This document shows positions 12,978 to 25,649 of a DNA stretch of 64,000 nucleotides, one piece after another; positions within the stretch are counted from its first letter, which is position 1, and every line of letters begins with the position of its first letter. Origin of the DNA: Tragulus kanchil (lineage: Eukaryota; Chordata; Mammalia; Artiodactyla; Tragulidae); assembly GCA_022376925.1 (NCBI GenBank), contig JAIOJX010000006.1, positions 55,647,658 through 55,711,657 of the forward strand, given 5' to 3'. Under the pieces are notes generated by a model that was not told where the DNA came from, searched no databases, and was given only the letters and a program-made list of their open reading frames with translations. The translations under genes were made by a program, and so were the position numbers.

Positions 12978-13116
12978 GCTAAAAGTTGAGAACTGTTTTA
13001 CTCAGCAGACAAAACTGAAGACTTAGGCTGAAAATGTAGCCTCTCTGATAGCTCTAAGGAACTACTCCAAAGAGGCAAGGGAAGAGCCAGGATATATAGG
13101 AGTAAACAGAGTAAAC
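12965..13116. repeat. LTR-like repeat, left part
   Basis: The stretch with GAACTGTTTTACTCAGCAGACAAA, GCTCTAAGGAACTACTCC and CCAGGATATATAGGAG resembles a ruminant endogenous-retroviral LTR from general memory. It appears interrupted by the SINE/BovB-type fragment that follows. No retroviral coding sequence is visible nearby. Confidence 0.3.
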
Positions 13117-13300
13117 AGATTCAGTTCAGTTCAGTTCAGTTGCTCACTCATGTCCGACTCTTTGTGATCCCATAGACTGCAGCATGCTAGGCTTTCCTGT
13201 CCTTCACCATCTCCCGGAGCTTGCTCAGACTCACTATTGGAGCTTCAGCATCAGTCCTTCCAGTGAATATTCAGAGTTGATTTCCTTTAGCGTTTCTCTG
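13117..13300 (-). repeat. Bov-A/BovB-related fragment
   Basis: Repeated TTCAG pentamers are followed by TCATGTCCGACTCTTTGTGA, CTTTCCTGTCCTTCACCATC and CATCAGTCCTTCCAGTGAAT, the end shared by ruminant BovB LINEs and Bov-A SINEs. The orientation matches the BovB copy at 21.4 kb. Confidence 0.8.
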
Positions 13301-13570
13301 TGTATGGGAAGATGCAGGGGTCTGAGTTCACTGAAATCATTTCTCTGATATGCACATCAGCTATCTGGTGCCAGCCCCCTGTGCTTTCCCATCCTGAGAA
13401 TCTTCTGGGTGCACTGTCAAGGGGTGGCTGAGTGTTGACAGTTGGATGGTGGACATCTGGTGTCAGGGAGGCTATGACGGCTTGTGGTGTGGAGTCCTCT
13501 GATGGCTTGATGGCTTCAACTCACTTTGTTTACTGATAAGGCAGACAACATTCATTGATCAATAATGACA
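13301..13570. repeat. LTR-like repeat, right part
   Basis: The sequence after the BovB-type fragment (TGATATGCACATCAGC, GGGGTGGCTGAGTGTTGAC, TACTGATAAGGCAGACAACA) looks like the continuation of the LTR-like element to the left. Family assignment is from memory and uncertain. Confidence 0.28.
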
Positions 13571-13670
13571 AAGGCCAGAATATCTGGAATTCCAATGCTT
13601 CTGGAAACGAGTCTTTCAGGAAATGTTCCTGTTGAATACTGTTTCCCAAATATCAGCAGAACAAACTGTT

Positions 13671-13686
13671 GAGAGAGAGAGAGAGA
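13671..13686. repeat. (GA)n short repeat
   Basis: Eight GA units. From here to 14670 I see no gene; the longest frame is 96 residues on the minus strand at 13701-13991, without recognised homology. Confidence 0.85.
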
Positions 13687-14670
13687 GCTGAGATTATTCC
13701 TCACCTGGTAGTAGGAGGGGAAGGGCAGGGACTGATTGACTGATATTTTAAAGTGTAGTTCAAGGCGGGTCTTTCAGTGTGGCAAGGGAGATGATTTAGG
13801 AGGTGGGGAAACTTGGTTAGAGTTGGATAAAGATTGTGATATAATAGTGTGCCATCCTCACATGGCAAGGTGAGGATTTTGAGACCAGGAGTCAAAGAGT
13901 TTTTGAGTATAAACTGTCTGTTGATGCTTTCTAAGGAAGAGTTGATGGTTTGGGGAAAAGTCCCTTTAATGGGCAATAATGTTATCTGCAACTTTTATCT
14001 ATCTTGGCCAGAGTCTCTTGGAATAATGAAGTTGTATTAATAAAGGGAATAGAATAGTAAAATCAAGCTAGTGTGGAGTGCATTCCATGGACAGCTAACT
14101 GTGTTAGCTAGATGGCTTTAATTCTCACACCCCAAGAAGAAAAAGCTGAAGGAAAGCTGATAAGCAGCCTACCTAGTTCTGCAGGTACCCACGCGGACAG
14201 CAGGATGTCTTTCTGATGACCCTGACTTCTGCTTGTGAATTCTACGGAGACTGGCTCCATCCTTGGCTCCAGTAATGGAATGAAGACCTAGTCCCAGGTT
14301 AAACCAGTCAACCAAGCCACGGGGATTAGCACTGCTTAAGCTGATTCAGTCAGAAAGTGTTACAGAACATTTGGTATGATTGTTTGGACAAAGCTGCACT
14401 CACTTTCTTGCTGGATGTAAACAAATAAGTAAAGACCCTAGGAGCAACTGTAGCCCTTTTGGACTCTAGAGGAGCTGGGTTAGGGTGAGGCCAGCCCAGT
14501 GGGTGGAAGAGGGATGAAAAAAATCCATAGCCCATATAGTTGAATTGCTGGATCAAGCCTCTCCTGAACATAATGTTTCCTCTGACCTTTATGAATATAT
14601 AAGCATAGAAGTTGCCTTTGTTATATAAGCACTACAAGATAGGATTTCTGTTACTTGAAATGGAAATTAT

Positions 14671-17062
14671 CTGGGACACCAGTAGACACCTACCCACATC
14701 CAAACTGGTGTTCCGTTGCAGTGAAGAGAACCATTCCCAAAACTGTCATGGTGCCAGCTTATCCGTCTTGCTCACTGTGACATGTCCAATGCCCACCAGT
14801 GTTAAGTGGCACATGATATACATTCGACAAAGGTTTGCTAATGAAACACATCATCAGTGTTTGGTTGATTAGCTTGTGTGTTGAAAGAGTTGTGACCCAA
14901 AGAGAGACTGTCTGCTCTTAATGACACACAAGTACTATATGAGGGGGATAGCTGCTTTCCTTTTATATTTGAGTTTTATTTTTCCAAAGGGAAAATCAAA
15001 TTAATGTGGATTTGAAGGACTCATGGGCAACTGTCCATCTTATGATGGCTCCCTTGGGTTGAAAAAGGCACAGTTCCTCAGGGTTGAAGATCAGTCACAT
15101 GCCTGTCTCCTACTGATCTCGGGTAGTCTTGGCCTGTGGTAACTTGAAGCAGGGTCTTGGTTCCTTTGTCAGAGATTAAGTCAGGCCATGGCAGTGAAAG
15201 TGCTTAATCCTAGCCACTACACCAGTGGCCAGTGACAAGACCGTTGCCCATAGCACTTTGTAGAAAATGAATTTCTACAAAGAAACAGAAATTAGTGAAA
15301 CAGGTAAAGTGTTTCTTAGGAGGAAAAAGAGTATGTATGGATACACATAAAGGCAGGCTCAGAGAGGGAGTCATGCCCTTACAGTAGTTCAGATTACTTA
15401 TGTGGGCATTTTTTTCTGGGTTTCCTTTGGCCAGTCATCTTGCTTTGCCTGGTTCTGAGTCTGTGTTTGCTTTATCTCAGAGTCCTCCCAAGTGTGCTTG
15501 TGAATCTCTTAGCCAAGATGGATTCTAGTAACGAGGTCTATGGGTAGGCTGACAACACTCCCTTTTTGACTTGTTAAGGAGCCCCTCTGCTCAAGTATAG
15601 CTGGGAAGGTTTCCTTGACCTCAAAAATGAGAAATATGTGGTCTCTTCTCTAGGCAGGGCTCAGCTCCTCCTCTTTATCTTGGAGTATCTGTCCCTAGAT
15701 ACAGGGGCCCCAGCTGCTCAGCCTGGAGCCCATCGATCTCCTGCCCCACTATCATTGTTTTTCATATGTTTAGAATGAAAATGAAAATCTCTAAATGAGA
15801 GTTTTCTAGCAGCTCTAACATTATCTTTAATTCTATGCTTATTTATTTTACTTTCATTTACAAGCTGGGACACCAGTAGACACCTCCCCACATCCAAACT
15901 GGTGTTCCGTTGCAGTGAAGAGAACCATTCCCAAAACTGTCATGGTGCCAGCTTATCCGTCTTGCTCACTGTGACATGTCCAATGCCCACCAGTGTTAAG
16001 TGGCACATGATATACATTCGACAAAGGTTTGCTAATGAAACACATCATCAGTGTTTGGTTGATTAGCTTGTGTGTTGAAAGAGTTGTGACCCAAAGAGAG
16101 ACTGTCTGCTCTTAATGACACACAAGTACTATATGAGGGGGATAGCTGCTTTCCTTTTATATTTGAGTTTTATTTTTCCAAAGGGAAAATCAAATTAATG
16201 TGTGGATTTGAAGGACTCATGGGCAACTGTCCATCTTATGATGGCTCCCTTGGGTTGAAAAAGGCACAGTTCCTCAGGGGTGAAGATCAGTCACATGCCT
16301 GTCTCCTACTGATCTCGGGTAGTCTTGGCCTGTGGTAACTTGAAGCAGGGTCTTGGTTCCTTTGTCAGAGATTAAGTCAGGCCATGGCAGTGAAAGTGCT
16401 TAATCCTAGCCACTACACCAGTGGCCAGTGACAAGACCGTTGCCCATAGCACTTTGTAGAAAATGAATTTCTACAAAGAAACAGAAATTAGTGAAACAGG
16501 TAAAGTGTTTCTTAGGAGGAAAAAGAGTATGTATGGATACACATAAAGGCAGGCTCAGAGAGGGAGTCATGCCCTTACAGTAGTTCAGATTACTTATGTG
16601 GGCATTTTTTTCTGGGTTTCCTTTGGCCAGTCATCTTGCTTTGCCTGGTTCTGAGTCTGTGTTTGCTTTATCTCAGAGTCCTCCCAAGTGTGCTTGTGAA
16701 TCTCTTAGCCAAGATGGATTCTAGTAACGAGGTCTATGGGTAGGCTGACAACACTCCCTTTTTGACTTGTTAAGGAGCCCCTCTGCTCAAGTATAGCTGG
16801 GAAGGTTTCCTTGACCTCAAAAATGAGAAATATGTGGTCTCTTCTCTAGGCAGGGCTCAGCTCCTCCTCTTTATCTTGGAGTATCTGTCCCTAGATACAG
16901 GGGCCCCAGCTGCTCAGCCTGGAGCCCATCGATCTCCTGCCCCACTATCATTGTTTTTCATATGTTTAGAATGAAAATGAAAATCTCTAAATGAGAGTTT
17001 TCTAGCAGCTCTAACATTATCTTTAATTCTATGCTTATTTATTTTACTTTCATTTACAAGCT
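14671..17062. repeat. Tandem duplication 4, unit about 1,194 bp
   Basis: Copy A 14671-15864 and copy B 15865-17060 abut with only CT shared at the edge. Copies differ by an extra TG (TTAATGTGGA versus TTAATGTGTGGA) and a few substitutions. The right end of copy B is also the left end of duplication 5. Confidence 0.97.
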
Positions 17063-17091
17063 AAAGCTTAATTGTATGTTTAAAGTCCATG

Positions 17092-17217
17092 ATCCATGGT
17101 GGTTTAGTCGCTCTGTCATGTCCGACTCTTCGAGACCCCATGGGCTGTAGCCCACCAGGTGCCTCTGTCCATGGGATTTCCCAGGCAAGTTTACTGGAGC
17201 AGGTTATCATTTCCTTC
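17092..17217 (-). repeat. Bov-A-type SINE fragment
   Basis: TGTCATGTCCGACTCTTCGA, CCCATGGGCTGTAGCCC, CCTCTGTCCATGGGATT and CAGGCAAGTTTACTGGAG match the Bov-A monomer or BovB tail. The duplicate copy is at 18231-18353. Confidence 0.85.
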
Positions 17218-18230
17218 ATATCATTCCCACCTCCCCCTATTTAAATAAAGATCAGAATGAAATGTGATACCATTGATAATCGAAATGCTTAAAAATAAGG
17301 AAAGGGTGTTTTCTTTTTAAAAAGCACAGGAACTTCACAAATCATCGAGCAATCCACTGATTATCATGAGTTGTGCTCATATTATCAAAAAGAAAAGCAG
17401 TCGTCAATGAGGAGCAGGAAAACAAAGATATGCTTTTTTATTTTTCCTATATAGCTCAGGATCTGAGTGTAGCTACTTCAATAGTGTACACATAGTAAGT
17501 GTCCAGGTTGAGAAAGTTTACTAGAGAAAGGTCATAAAATCAGTCAAGACAGCAAATGCCATCTGAAGGGATTAAGACGGATGAAAATTAAACAGTGTAA
17601 ACATTCCAGATCTTCCTTCCTGTTAAGAATGCTTAATGAAGTCTCTGAAGGGGATATAGAGGTGTGAATCCAAACAGAATGCTTTCTGTTGGGCTCCTTT
17701 GCATCTCCCTCCTTGTTGACTGGAGTCAGGGCCACTCTTGGGAGCAGCACTGAACTGGAACAAGCAGCACCTGCTCGTGAGAGGGGGATGGACAGAGAAG
17801 AATTGATTCAGCGGCAGAGGGGACTATGGAGTTCATCATCAAGATACCAAGATGTTCCTGTCCTAGTTTTGGAAGCTTTCATCCAAGGACAGTGAATGGG
17901 GCCTCCAGTGGCAGTGGCTGTGGTCACAAATCTAGACTCTAACGTATCCTGCCAAAAATGAGAAATATGTGGTCTCTTCTCTAGGCAGGGCTCAGCTCCT
18001 CCTCTTTATCTTGGAGTATCTGTCCCTAGATACAGGGGCCCCAGCTGCTCAGCCTGGAGCCCATCGATCTCCTGCCCCACTATCATTGTTTTTCATATGT
18101 TTAGAATGAAAATGAAAATCTCTAAATGAGAGTTTTCTAGCAGCTCTAACATTATCTTTAATTCTATGCTTATTTATTTTACTTTCATTTACAAGCTAAA
18201 GCTTAATTGTATGTTTAAAGTCCATGATCC

Positions 18231-18353
18231 ATGGTGGTTTAGTCGCTCTGTCATGTCCGACTCTTCGAGACCCCATGGGCTGTAGCCCACCAGGTGCCTC
18301 TGTCCATGGGATTTCCCAGGCAAGTTTACTGGAGCAGGTTATCATTTCCTTCA
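18231..18353 (-). repeat. Bov-A-type SINE fragment, duplicate copy
   Basis: Copy of the 17092-17217 fragment, brought by tandem duplication 5. Confidence 0.85.
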
Positions 18354-19079
18354 TATCATTCCCACCTCCCCCTATTTAAATAAAGATCAGAATGAAATGT
18401 GATACCATTGATAATCGAAATGCTTAAAAATAAGGAAAGGGTGTTTTCTTTTTAAAAAGCACAGGAACTTCACAAATCATCGAGCAATCCACTGATTATC
18501 ATGAGTTGTGCTCATATTATCAAAAAGAAAAGCAGTCGTCAATGAGGAGCAGGAAAACAAAGATATGCTTTTTTATTTTTCCTATATAGCTCAGGATCTG
18601 AGTGTAGCTACTTCAATAGTGTACACATAGTAAGTGTCCAGGTTGAGAAAGTTTACTAGAGAAAGGTCATAAAATCAGTCAAGACAGCAAATGCCATCTA
18701 AAGGGGATTAAGACGGATGAAAATTAAACAGTGTAAACATTCCAGATCTTCCTTCCTGTTAAGAATGCTTAATGAAGTCTCTGAAGGGGATATAGAGGTG
18801 TGAATCCAAACAGAATGCTTTCTGTTGGGCTCCTTTGCATCTCCCTCCTTGTTGACTGGAGTCAGGGCCACTCTTGGGAGCAGCACTGAACTGGAACAAG
18901 CAGCACCTGCTCGTGAGAGGGGGATGGACAGAGAAGAATTGATTCAGCGGCAGAGGGGACTATGGAGTTCATCATCAAGATACCAAGATGTTCCTGTCCT
19001 AGTTTTGGAAGCTTTCATCCAAGGACAGTGAATGGGGCCTCCAGTGGCAGTGGCTGTGGTCACAAATCTAGACTCTAAC

Positions 19080-20599
19080 AAAAGAATCAAGAGCCAGACA
19101 GGAATCTGGTTGGGCTTAGCATGATGACAGAGCTCTTCCAGGTGAGCTTTCAGGACTGGGGTAGGATCCAGGCAGGAACTCATCCTGGTGGTAAAGGTGA
19201 GGGTGTGGGAGTTGGACTCACTTTGGCACAACAAGGCCAGGAATGAGTTGACCACCCAGGCCCCTTGGCAGGAGAAGATTGTTATCACAGGACCCTGAAG
19301 CCTGGCAGGACAGCCACAGATCTGCCTCTCTATCCTGCAGGGCCAAGTCGACATTGTCTTCATAGGTGAATAGCTGGGGTGAGACAATCCGATTTCTCAT
19401 TTACATTAAAAATTGTATGTTTCTTAGGTTGCAAAATGTCCATTTCCCAGTATGAGCACTAATGGCTTTTACCCTACTGCCTCAAAATAATCTGACCTTT
19501 CCATTGCTCTTGAGACATGGAACCAGAGTACCACGTGAGTGTGAGCTCGCCTAGAACTAAGTCCTATATCAGGAATAAGGATACAGGAGTCCTTGCTGAG
19601 AAAGAGCTAGTAACTCAGAGGAACTCTGCACTCTCAGGATAACAAAGAGAAGTCTGGGATACCACCTCAGCCACACCGATGCATCTGGCAGTCTAAGCCA
19701 TCACACACCACGCACCCATCCACTCCACCTCTTGTCCTGCTTCTCTCACACTCCAGCAGGCACCAAAGAGTTAACAGAAAGGCCTTGAGAGCTCTGCATT
19801 TCTTTAGGGGGAATAGCTCTTAGCTGCTGCTGCTGCCACAGGAGAGGCTTTTAAGCAAGAAAGGGAGTAATAGGAAAGAATAGGACTTTTGAATCACACA
19901 GGAGTTTTCAAGGACTACTCAGCCCAGAAGATGTACCTCTTATTGTTTCAAGTCAAAAATTCTCTCAAGTCCTTCAACCCCCTCCCCCAAGAAGTAGCTT
20001 TCTTCACTATCTTTATAGATTGTGTCTGAGTTCATATGAGCCCAGAGGACCCCTCTGCTGGGTTTGGACTTCATCCTTAGCAAGAACTAGGGCCAGAATT
20101 AATAATAGCAGTAGCACTGTTCCCTGCATTGTATTTACAGTGGGTGGGTCTGAACTTTAGGAGGATCCTTGAGTAATTGCAGACAGAGACTTCTGCAGCT
20201 CTTTGATGAGTGGATCAGCTTTCAAGGCCACAAGGGGACTCCTTGCACCAGGTAATGGTGGCCAACCTGGACTATGAAAGAAGAAAACAAATCTGGACCA
20301 GACTTGGGAGTTTTGCCCATTATCACCCAGAGAGGAGGGCTTTGAAGTTAAGCCTGGACCCCTCCACCTCTGTGTTTATATAAGGCTGTTTTGCTGAGTG
20401 AGATGTGCTTTCTAAGTGGGGTGACATTGGGAGGTTATAAAATAGGCCCTCTGTGTGGTTGGAGAAGCTGAAGGAAGAGGAGATTTGGGTCAGGGAGAGG
20501 TGGTGGAGGGCAGCCAACCACTGGGAAAGGAGTAGGATGTTGAGGGAGTGGAGGAATGAGGGCAGCAGGGAAACAGAAAGATATTTAAATAAGATTTAG
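19080..20599. other. No gene recognised
   Basis: Unique sequence between duplication 5 and a SINE. The minus-strand frame ending near 18944 and starting at 19387 runs into duplicated DNA and has no domain I know. I see no splice-flanked exon with convincing coding character. Confidence 0.5.
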
Positions 20600-20913
20600 A
20601 GTCTATTTATTTATTTTTGTTTATTTCACTACTGCCACAGGCTCTTCTCTAGTTGCAGAGAGTGGAGGCTACTCTCTAGTTGAGGTGAGCAGGCTTCTTA
20701 TTGCGGTGACTTCTCTTGTTGTGGAACTCAGGCTCTAGGGCACAATGGTCTCAATAGTTGTGGCTCTGAGGCTGTAGAGCACAGGCTCAATAGTTGTGAC
20801 TCATGGGCTTAGTTGCTCTGCAGCATGTGGGATCTTCCCGGATCAGGGTTTGAACCCGTGTCTCCTGCATTTGCATGTGAACTCTTTCACCACTGAGCTA
20901 CCAGGGAAACCCT
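20600..20913 (-). repeat. tRNA-headed cetartiodactyl SINE (CHR-like), minus orientation
   Basis: The right end, read in reverse, is GGGTTTCCCTGGTAGCTCAGTGGTG with a B-box-like GGTTCAAACCC, as in tRNA-Glu-type SINE heads. The body has the repeated CAACTATTGAGCC-type blocks. The left end is T-rich (ATTTATTTATTT), the tail of a minus-strand insertion. Confidence 0.82.
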
Positions 20914-21406
20914 AAGTTCTGGCAGAAAACAAGTTCCCCTTCACAGTATCTAGGAGTCTTCAGTAGGATTTGCATGGTCTTGCATTTGGATTGTAATACA
21001 AGAACTTCCTGAATCTGACTCCCAGACAGGAGGGTTCATGGGAGGGTTCAAGATTATTGGTAATCTGGTGTTCACATGCATCTATAGATATACAAATTTA
21101 AGGTAGTTCTTAGCAAATTGAAGCATACACATAAGGGTTTAAATTAACTGCTCAGCACGGCTCTGTGCAGTTTTGGGAGTTTGACTTTTTCCTGTGAATT
21201 CTCTCCTGAAGTCAAATCTAATTTGGAAACTGGATGTATAAAACAGATAAATGCAAGAACTACTATGTTCGAATTGGACAAAAATTGAGGAGCACAAATT
21301 CATTTAATCAAAGAGGAAGGCTTGACCAAGCAAGTTAAAGGCCTGGTGGACCAGCCCAGTTGTGCTGCTTTAGTGTTTAAAGGGAGGGGAACTGACAATC
21401 GGCTCT

Positions 21407-23597
21407 GATTCTTAGAGCTGCTGTTGTTGTTCAGTCACTCAGTGTCGCTCTTTCCAACCCCATGAACACCAACACACAGGCTTCCCTGTCCTTCACCACC
21501 TCCCAGAGCTTGCTGAAACTCATGTCCATTGAGTCGGTGATGTCATCCAACTATCTCATCCTTTGTCACCCCCTTTTCCTCCTGTCCTCAGTCTTTCCCA
21601 GCATCAGTTTCTTTTCCAATGAGTCGGATGTTCACATCAGATAGCCAAAGTATGGGAGTGTCAGCTTCAGCATCAGTCCTTCCAATGAATATTCAAGGTT
21701 GATTTCCTTTAGGATTGACTGGTTTGATCTCCTTGCAGTCCAAAGAACTCTAAAGAGCCTTCTCTGGCACCACAGTTGGGAAGCATCAATTCTTTGGTAC
21801 TCAGCCTTCTTTTATGGTCCAACTCTTACATCCATATATGGATACTAGAAAAAATATAGCTCTGACTGTATAGACCTTTGTTGACAAAGTTATGTCTCTG
21901 CGTTTTAATATGCTGTTTTGGTTTGTGATAGCTTTTCTTCTAAAGAGCAAGCATCTTTTAATTTCATGGCTGCAGTCACTGTTTGCAGTGGTTTTGGAGC
22001 CCAAGAAAACTAAAGTCTGTCACTGTTTTCATTGTTTGTCCATCTATTTGCCATTAAGTGATGAGGCTGGATGCCATGATCTTAATTTTTTTGAACGCTG
22101 AATTTTAAGTCAGCTTTTTCACTGTCCTCTTTCACCTTCATCAAGAGAGTCTTTAGTTCCTCTTCTTTTTCTGCTGTTAGGGTGGTGTCATCTGCATATC
22201 TGAGGTTACTGATATTTCTCCCAGCAGTCTTGATTCAAGCTTGAGCTTCATCGAGCTCTGCATTCTGCATGATGTACTCTGCATAAAAGTTAAATAAGAA
22301 GGGTGACAGTGTACAACTTTGACATAATCCTTTCCCAATTTTGAACCAGTCTGTTGTTCCATGTCCAGTATTAACTGTTGCTTCTTGACCTACATACAGG
22401 TTTCTCAAGAAAGCAGGTAAGGTAGTGTGATATTCGTATCTCTTTCAGAATTTTCCACAGTTTCTTGAGATCCACACAGTCAAAGGGTTTAGAGTAGTCA
22501 GTGATTCTTAGAGCTGCTGTTGTTGTTCAGTCACTCAGTGTCGCTCTTTCCAACCCCATGAACACCAACACACAGGCTTCCCTGTCCTTCACCACCTCCC
22601 AGAGCTTGCTGAAACTCATGTCCATTGAGTCGGTGATGTCATCCAACTATCTCATCCTCTGTCACCCCCTTTTCCTCCTGTCCTCAGTCTTTCCCAGCAT
22701 CAGTTTCTTTTCCAATGAGTCGGATGTTCACATCAGATAGCCAAAGTATGGGAGTGTCAGCTTCAGCATCAGTCCTTCCAATGAATATTCAAGGTTGATT
22801 TCCTTTAGGATTGACTGGTTTGATCTCCTTGCAGTCCAAAGAACTCTAAAGAGCCTTCTCTGGCACCACAGTTGGGAAGCATCAATTCTTTGGTACTCAG
22901 CCTTCTTTTATGGTCCAACTCTTACATCCATATATGGATACTAGAAAAAATATAGCTCTGACTGTATAGACCTTTGTTGACAAAGTTATGTCTCTGCGTT
23001 TTAATATGCTGTTTTGGTTTGTGATAGCTTTTCTTCTAAAGAGCAAGCATCTTTTAATTTCATGGCTGCAGTCACTGTTTGCAGTGGTTTTGGAGCCCAA
23101 GAAAACTAAAGTCTGTCACTGTTTTCATTGTTTGTCCATCTATTTGCCATTAAGTGATGAGGCTGGATGCCATGATCTTAATTTTTTTGAATGCTGAATT
23201 TTAAGTCAGCTTTTTCACTGTCCTCTTTCACCTTCATCAAGAGAGTCTTTAGTTCCTCTTCTTTTTCTGCTGTTAGGGTGGTGTCATCTGCATATCTGAG
23301 GTTACTGATATTTCTCCCAGCAGTCTTGATTCAAGCTTGAGCTTCATCGAGCTCTGCATTCTGCATGATGTACTCTGCATAAAAGTTAAATAAGAAGGGT
23401 GACAGTGTACAACTTTGACATAATCCTTTCCCAATTTTGAACCAGTCTGTTGTTCCATGTCCAGTATTAACTGTTGCTTCTTGACCTACATACAGGTTTC
23501 TCAAGAAAGCAGGTAAGGTAGTGTGATATTCGTATCTCTTTCAGAATTTTCCACAGTTTCTTGTGATCCACACAGTCAAAGGGTTTAGAGTAGTCAG
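21407..23597. repeat. Tandem duplication 6, unit about 1,096 bp, inside BovB
   Basis: Copy A is 21407-22500 and copy B 22503-23596. Visible differences include single bases (for example ATCCTTTGTC versus ATCCTCTGTC, TTGAGATCC versus TTGTGATCC). It duplicates most of the left half of the BovB element. Confidence 0.97.
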
Positions 23598-23898
23598 TTA
23601 AACAGAAGCAGATTTTTTTTTCTGGAATTCTCTTACTCTTTCTATGATCCAGTGGATGTTGGCAATTTAATTTCTGGTTCCTCTGCCTTTTCTAAATCTA
23701 GCTTGTACATATGAATGTTCTCAGTTCATGTACTATTGAAGCCTAGTTTGAAGGACTTTGAACATTACCTTGCTATCATGTGAAATGAGTTGCAATTGTC
23801 TGGTAGTTTGAACATTCTTCAGCATTGCCCTTCTTTGGAATTGGAATGAAAACTGACCTTTTCCAGTCCTGTGGCTACTACTGAGTTTTCCAGATTTG
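21419..23898 (-). mobile_element. BovB LINE (RTE clade), minus strand, internally duplicated
   Basis: Minus-strand frames contain RTE-type reverse-transcriptase segments: the catalytic YADD followed by TT (codons at 22187-22198 and again 23283-23294), a DCSHEIKRCLLF segment and a GCKSWT segment. The reading frame is broken by stops and shifts, so the copy is dead. The 3' end of the element is to the left (21.4 kb). Duplication 6 makes the element look about 1.1 kb longer than it is, and duplication 7 repeats its right end at 24678-25030. Confidence 0.92.
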
Positions 23899-23899
23899 C

Positions 23900-24055
23900 T
23901 ATGTGTGAGTAAATTACCTAATCTCTCTGAGGACCAGTTTTCACATCCGTAACATGGGGCTGTTAGTGCCTGTCTTTAAATACCTGATGTGATGATTAAA
24001 TGATAGAGCATGTATGAAGGCTCGTAGCATAGTATCTAGCAATAAAGTATTCTTC
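23900..24055 (-). repeat. MIR SINE
   Basis: TAAATTACCTAATCTCTCTG, CCAGTTTTCACATCCGTAAC, GTGATGATTAAATGATAGAG and ATCTAGCAATAAAGTATTC follow the MIR 3' half in order. The second copy is at about 25034-25189. Confidence 0.75.
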
Positions 24056-24677
24056 CTGAGTGTTCATGAACAAGTGGGAAAATGTAATTCTACCCAGCTT
24101 TTGTGGTCACTCTTTTCTGATGGTGCTATTTCTTTGCTCAAATAAGGATAACTTTTGGGAAGTAGTCCAAGTTTTTTATGTCTCTGGCTTTGGGTATTTC
24201 CAGTTCTACTTCAGAAACTTAAAATGTAGGATGCAGCACATTATTTCATCAAGTTCTCAGTTATATGTGGACTAGAGCAGTGTGCCCCCAGTGCTTTGGG
24301 CTGTGGTTTACAGTGAGGACATTGAGTATCACAACACACAAATATGAAATGAAACGAAAGTTTCATGAAATAATATGCATCCATATGATAGATTTGGGGG
24401 AAATAGTTCATTAAAATAAAATAATACTGGTCACAACCATTAAACTGATTTCACAAACCCAGTGATGGGTCATGATCTACACTCTGCAAAACTGAAATAA
24501 AGGGTATATACTTTTAGAAAGGCCAGTGGAATTTTGATGCCATGTGGGAGTATTAAGAGGGAAATATGGAATCATCACCCCAGTTGCATGCATTTTAGGG
24601 TCATCCAGTGTTTTGCTGGAATTCTAGACTTTTCATCACATCTGTTTGTCAGGAAACAACACCATCCCTTCGTTTGA

Positions 24678-25030
24678 GAATTTTCCACAGTTTCTTGTGA
24701 TCCACACAGTCAAAGGGTTTAGAGTAGTCAGTTAAACAGAAGCAGATTTTTTCTGGAATTCTCTTACTCTTTCTATGATCCAGTGGATGTTGGCAATTTA
24801 ATTTCTGGTTCCTCTGCCTTTTCTAAATCTAGCTTGTACATATGAATGTTCTCAGTTCATGTACTATTGAAGCCTAGTTTGAAGGACTTTGAACATTACC
24901 TTGCTATCATGTGAAATGAGTTGCAATTGTCTGGTAGTTTGAACATTCTTCAGCATTGCCCTTCTTTGGAATTGGAATGAAAACTGACCTTTTCCAGTCC
25001 TGTGGCTACTACTGAGTTTTCCAGATTTGC
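24678..25030 (-). mobile_element. BovB fragment, duplicate of the right end
   Basis: Repeats 23544-23898 of the BovB element through duplication 7. It abuts non-BovB sequence abruptly at 24678. Confidence 0.9.
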
Positions 25031-25033
25031 TAT

Positions 25034-25189
25034 GTGTGAGTAAATTACCTAATCTCTCTGAGGACCAGTTTTCACATCCGTAACATGGGGCTGTTAGTGC
25101 CTGTCTTTAAATACCTGATGTGATGATTAAATGATAGAGCATGTATGAAGGCTCGTAGCATAGTATCTAGCAATAAAGTATTCTTCCTG
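25034..25189 (-). repeat. MIR SINE, duplicate copy
   Basis: Copy of the MIR at 23900-24055, carried by duplication 7. Confidence 0.75.
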
Positions 25190-25649
25190 AGTGTCCATGA
25201 ACAAGTGGGAAAATGTAATTCTACCCAGCTTTTGTGGTCACTCTTTTCTGATGGTGCTATTTCTTTGCTCAAATAAGGATAACTTTTGGGAAGTAGTCCA
25301 AGTTTTTTATGTCTCTGGCTTTGGGTATTTCCAGTTCTACTTCAGAAACTTAAAATGTAGGATGCAGCACATTATTTCATCAAGTTCTCAGTTATATGTG
25401 GACTAGAGCAGTGTGCCCCCAGTGCTTTGGGCTGTGGTTTACAGTGAGGACATTGAGTATCACAACACACAAATATGAAATGAAACGAAAGTTTCATGAA
25501 ATAATATGCATCCATATGATAGATTTGGGGGAAATAGTTCATTAAAATAAAATAATACTGGTCACAACCATTAAACTGATTTCACAAACCCAGTGATGGG
25601 TCATGATCTACACTCTGCAAAACTGAAATAAAGGGTATATACTTTTAGA

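Larger units (their letters stand above)
16818..19079. repeat. Tandem duplication 5, unit about 1,135 bp
   Basis: Copy A is 16818-17943 and copy B 17953-19079. The bases before copy B (GTATCCTGCC) look like a degraded version of the flank before copy A (TTTCCTTGACCTC). It interlocks with duplication 4, so 16818-17060 is the middle of three copies (about 15622-15864, 16818-17060, 17953-18196). Confidence 0.96.

Noticed and set aside
18944..19387. 147-residue minus-strand open frame
   Set aside because: It straddles the edge of duplication 5, so part of it is repeated DNA with a different continuation, and no domain was recognised.
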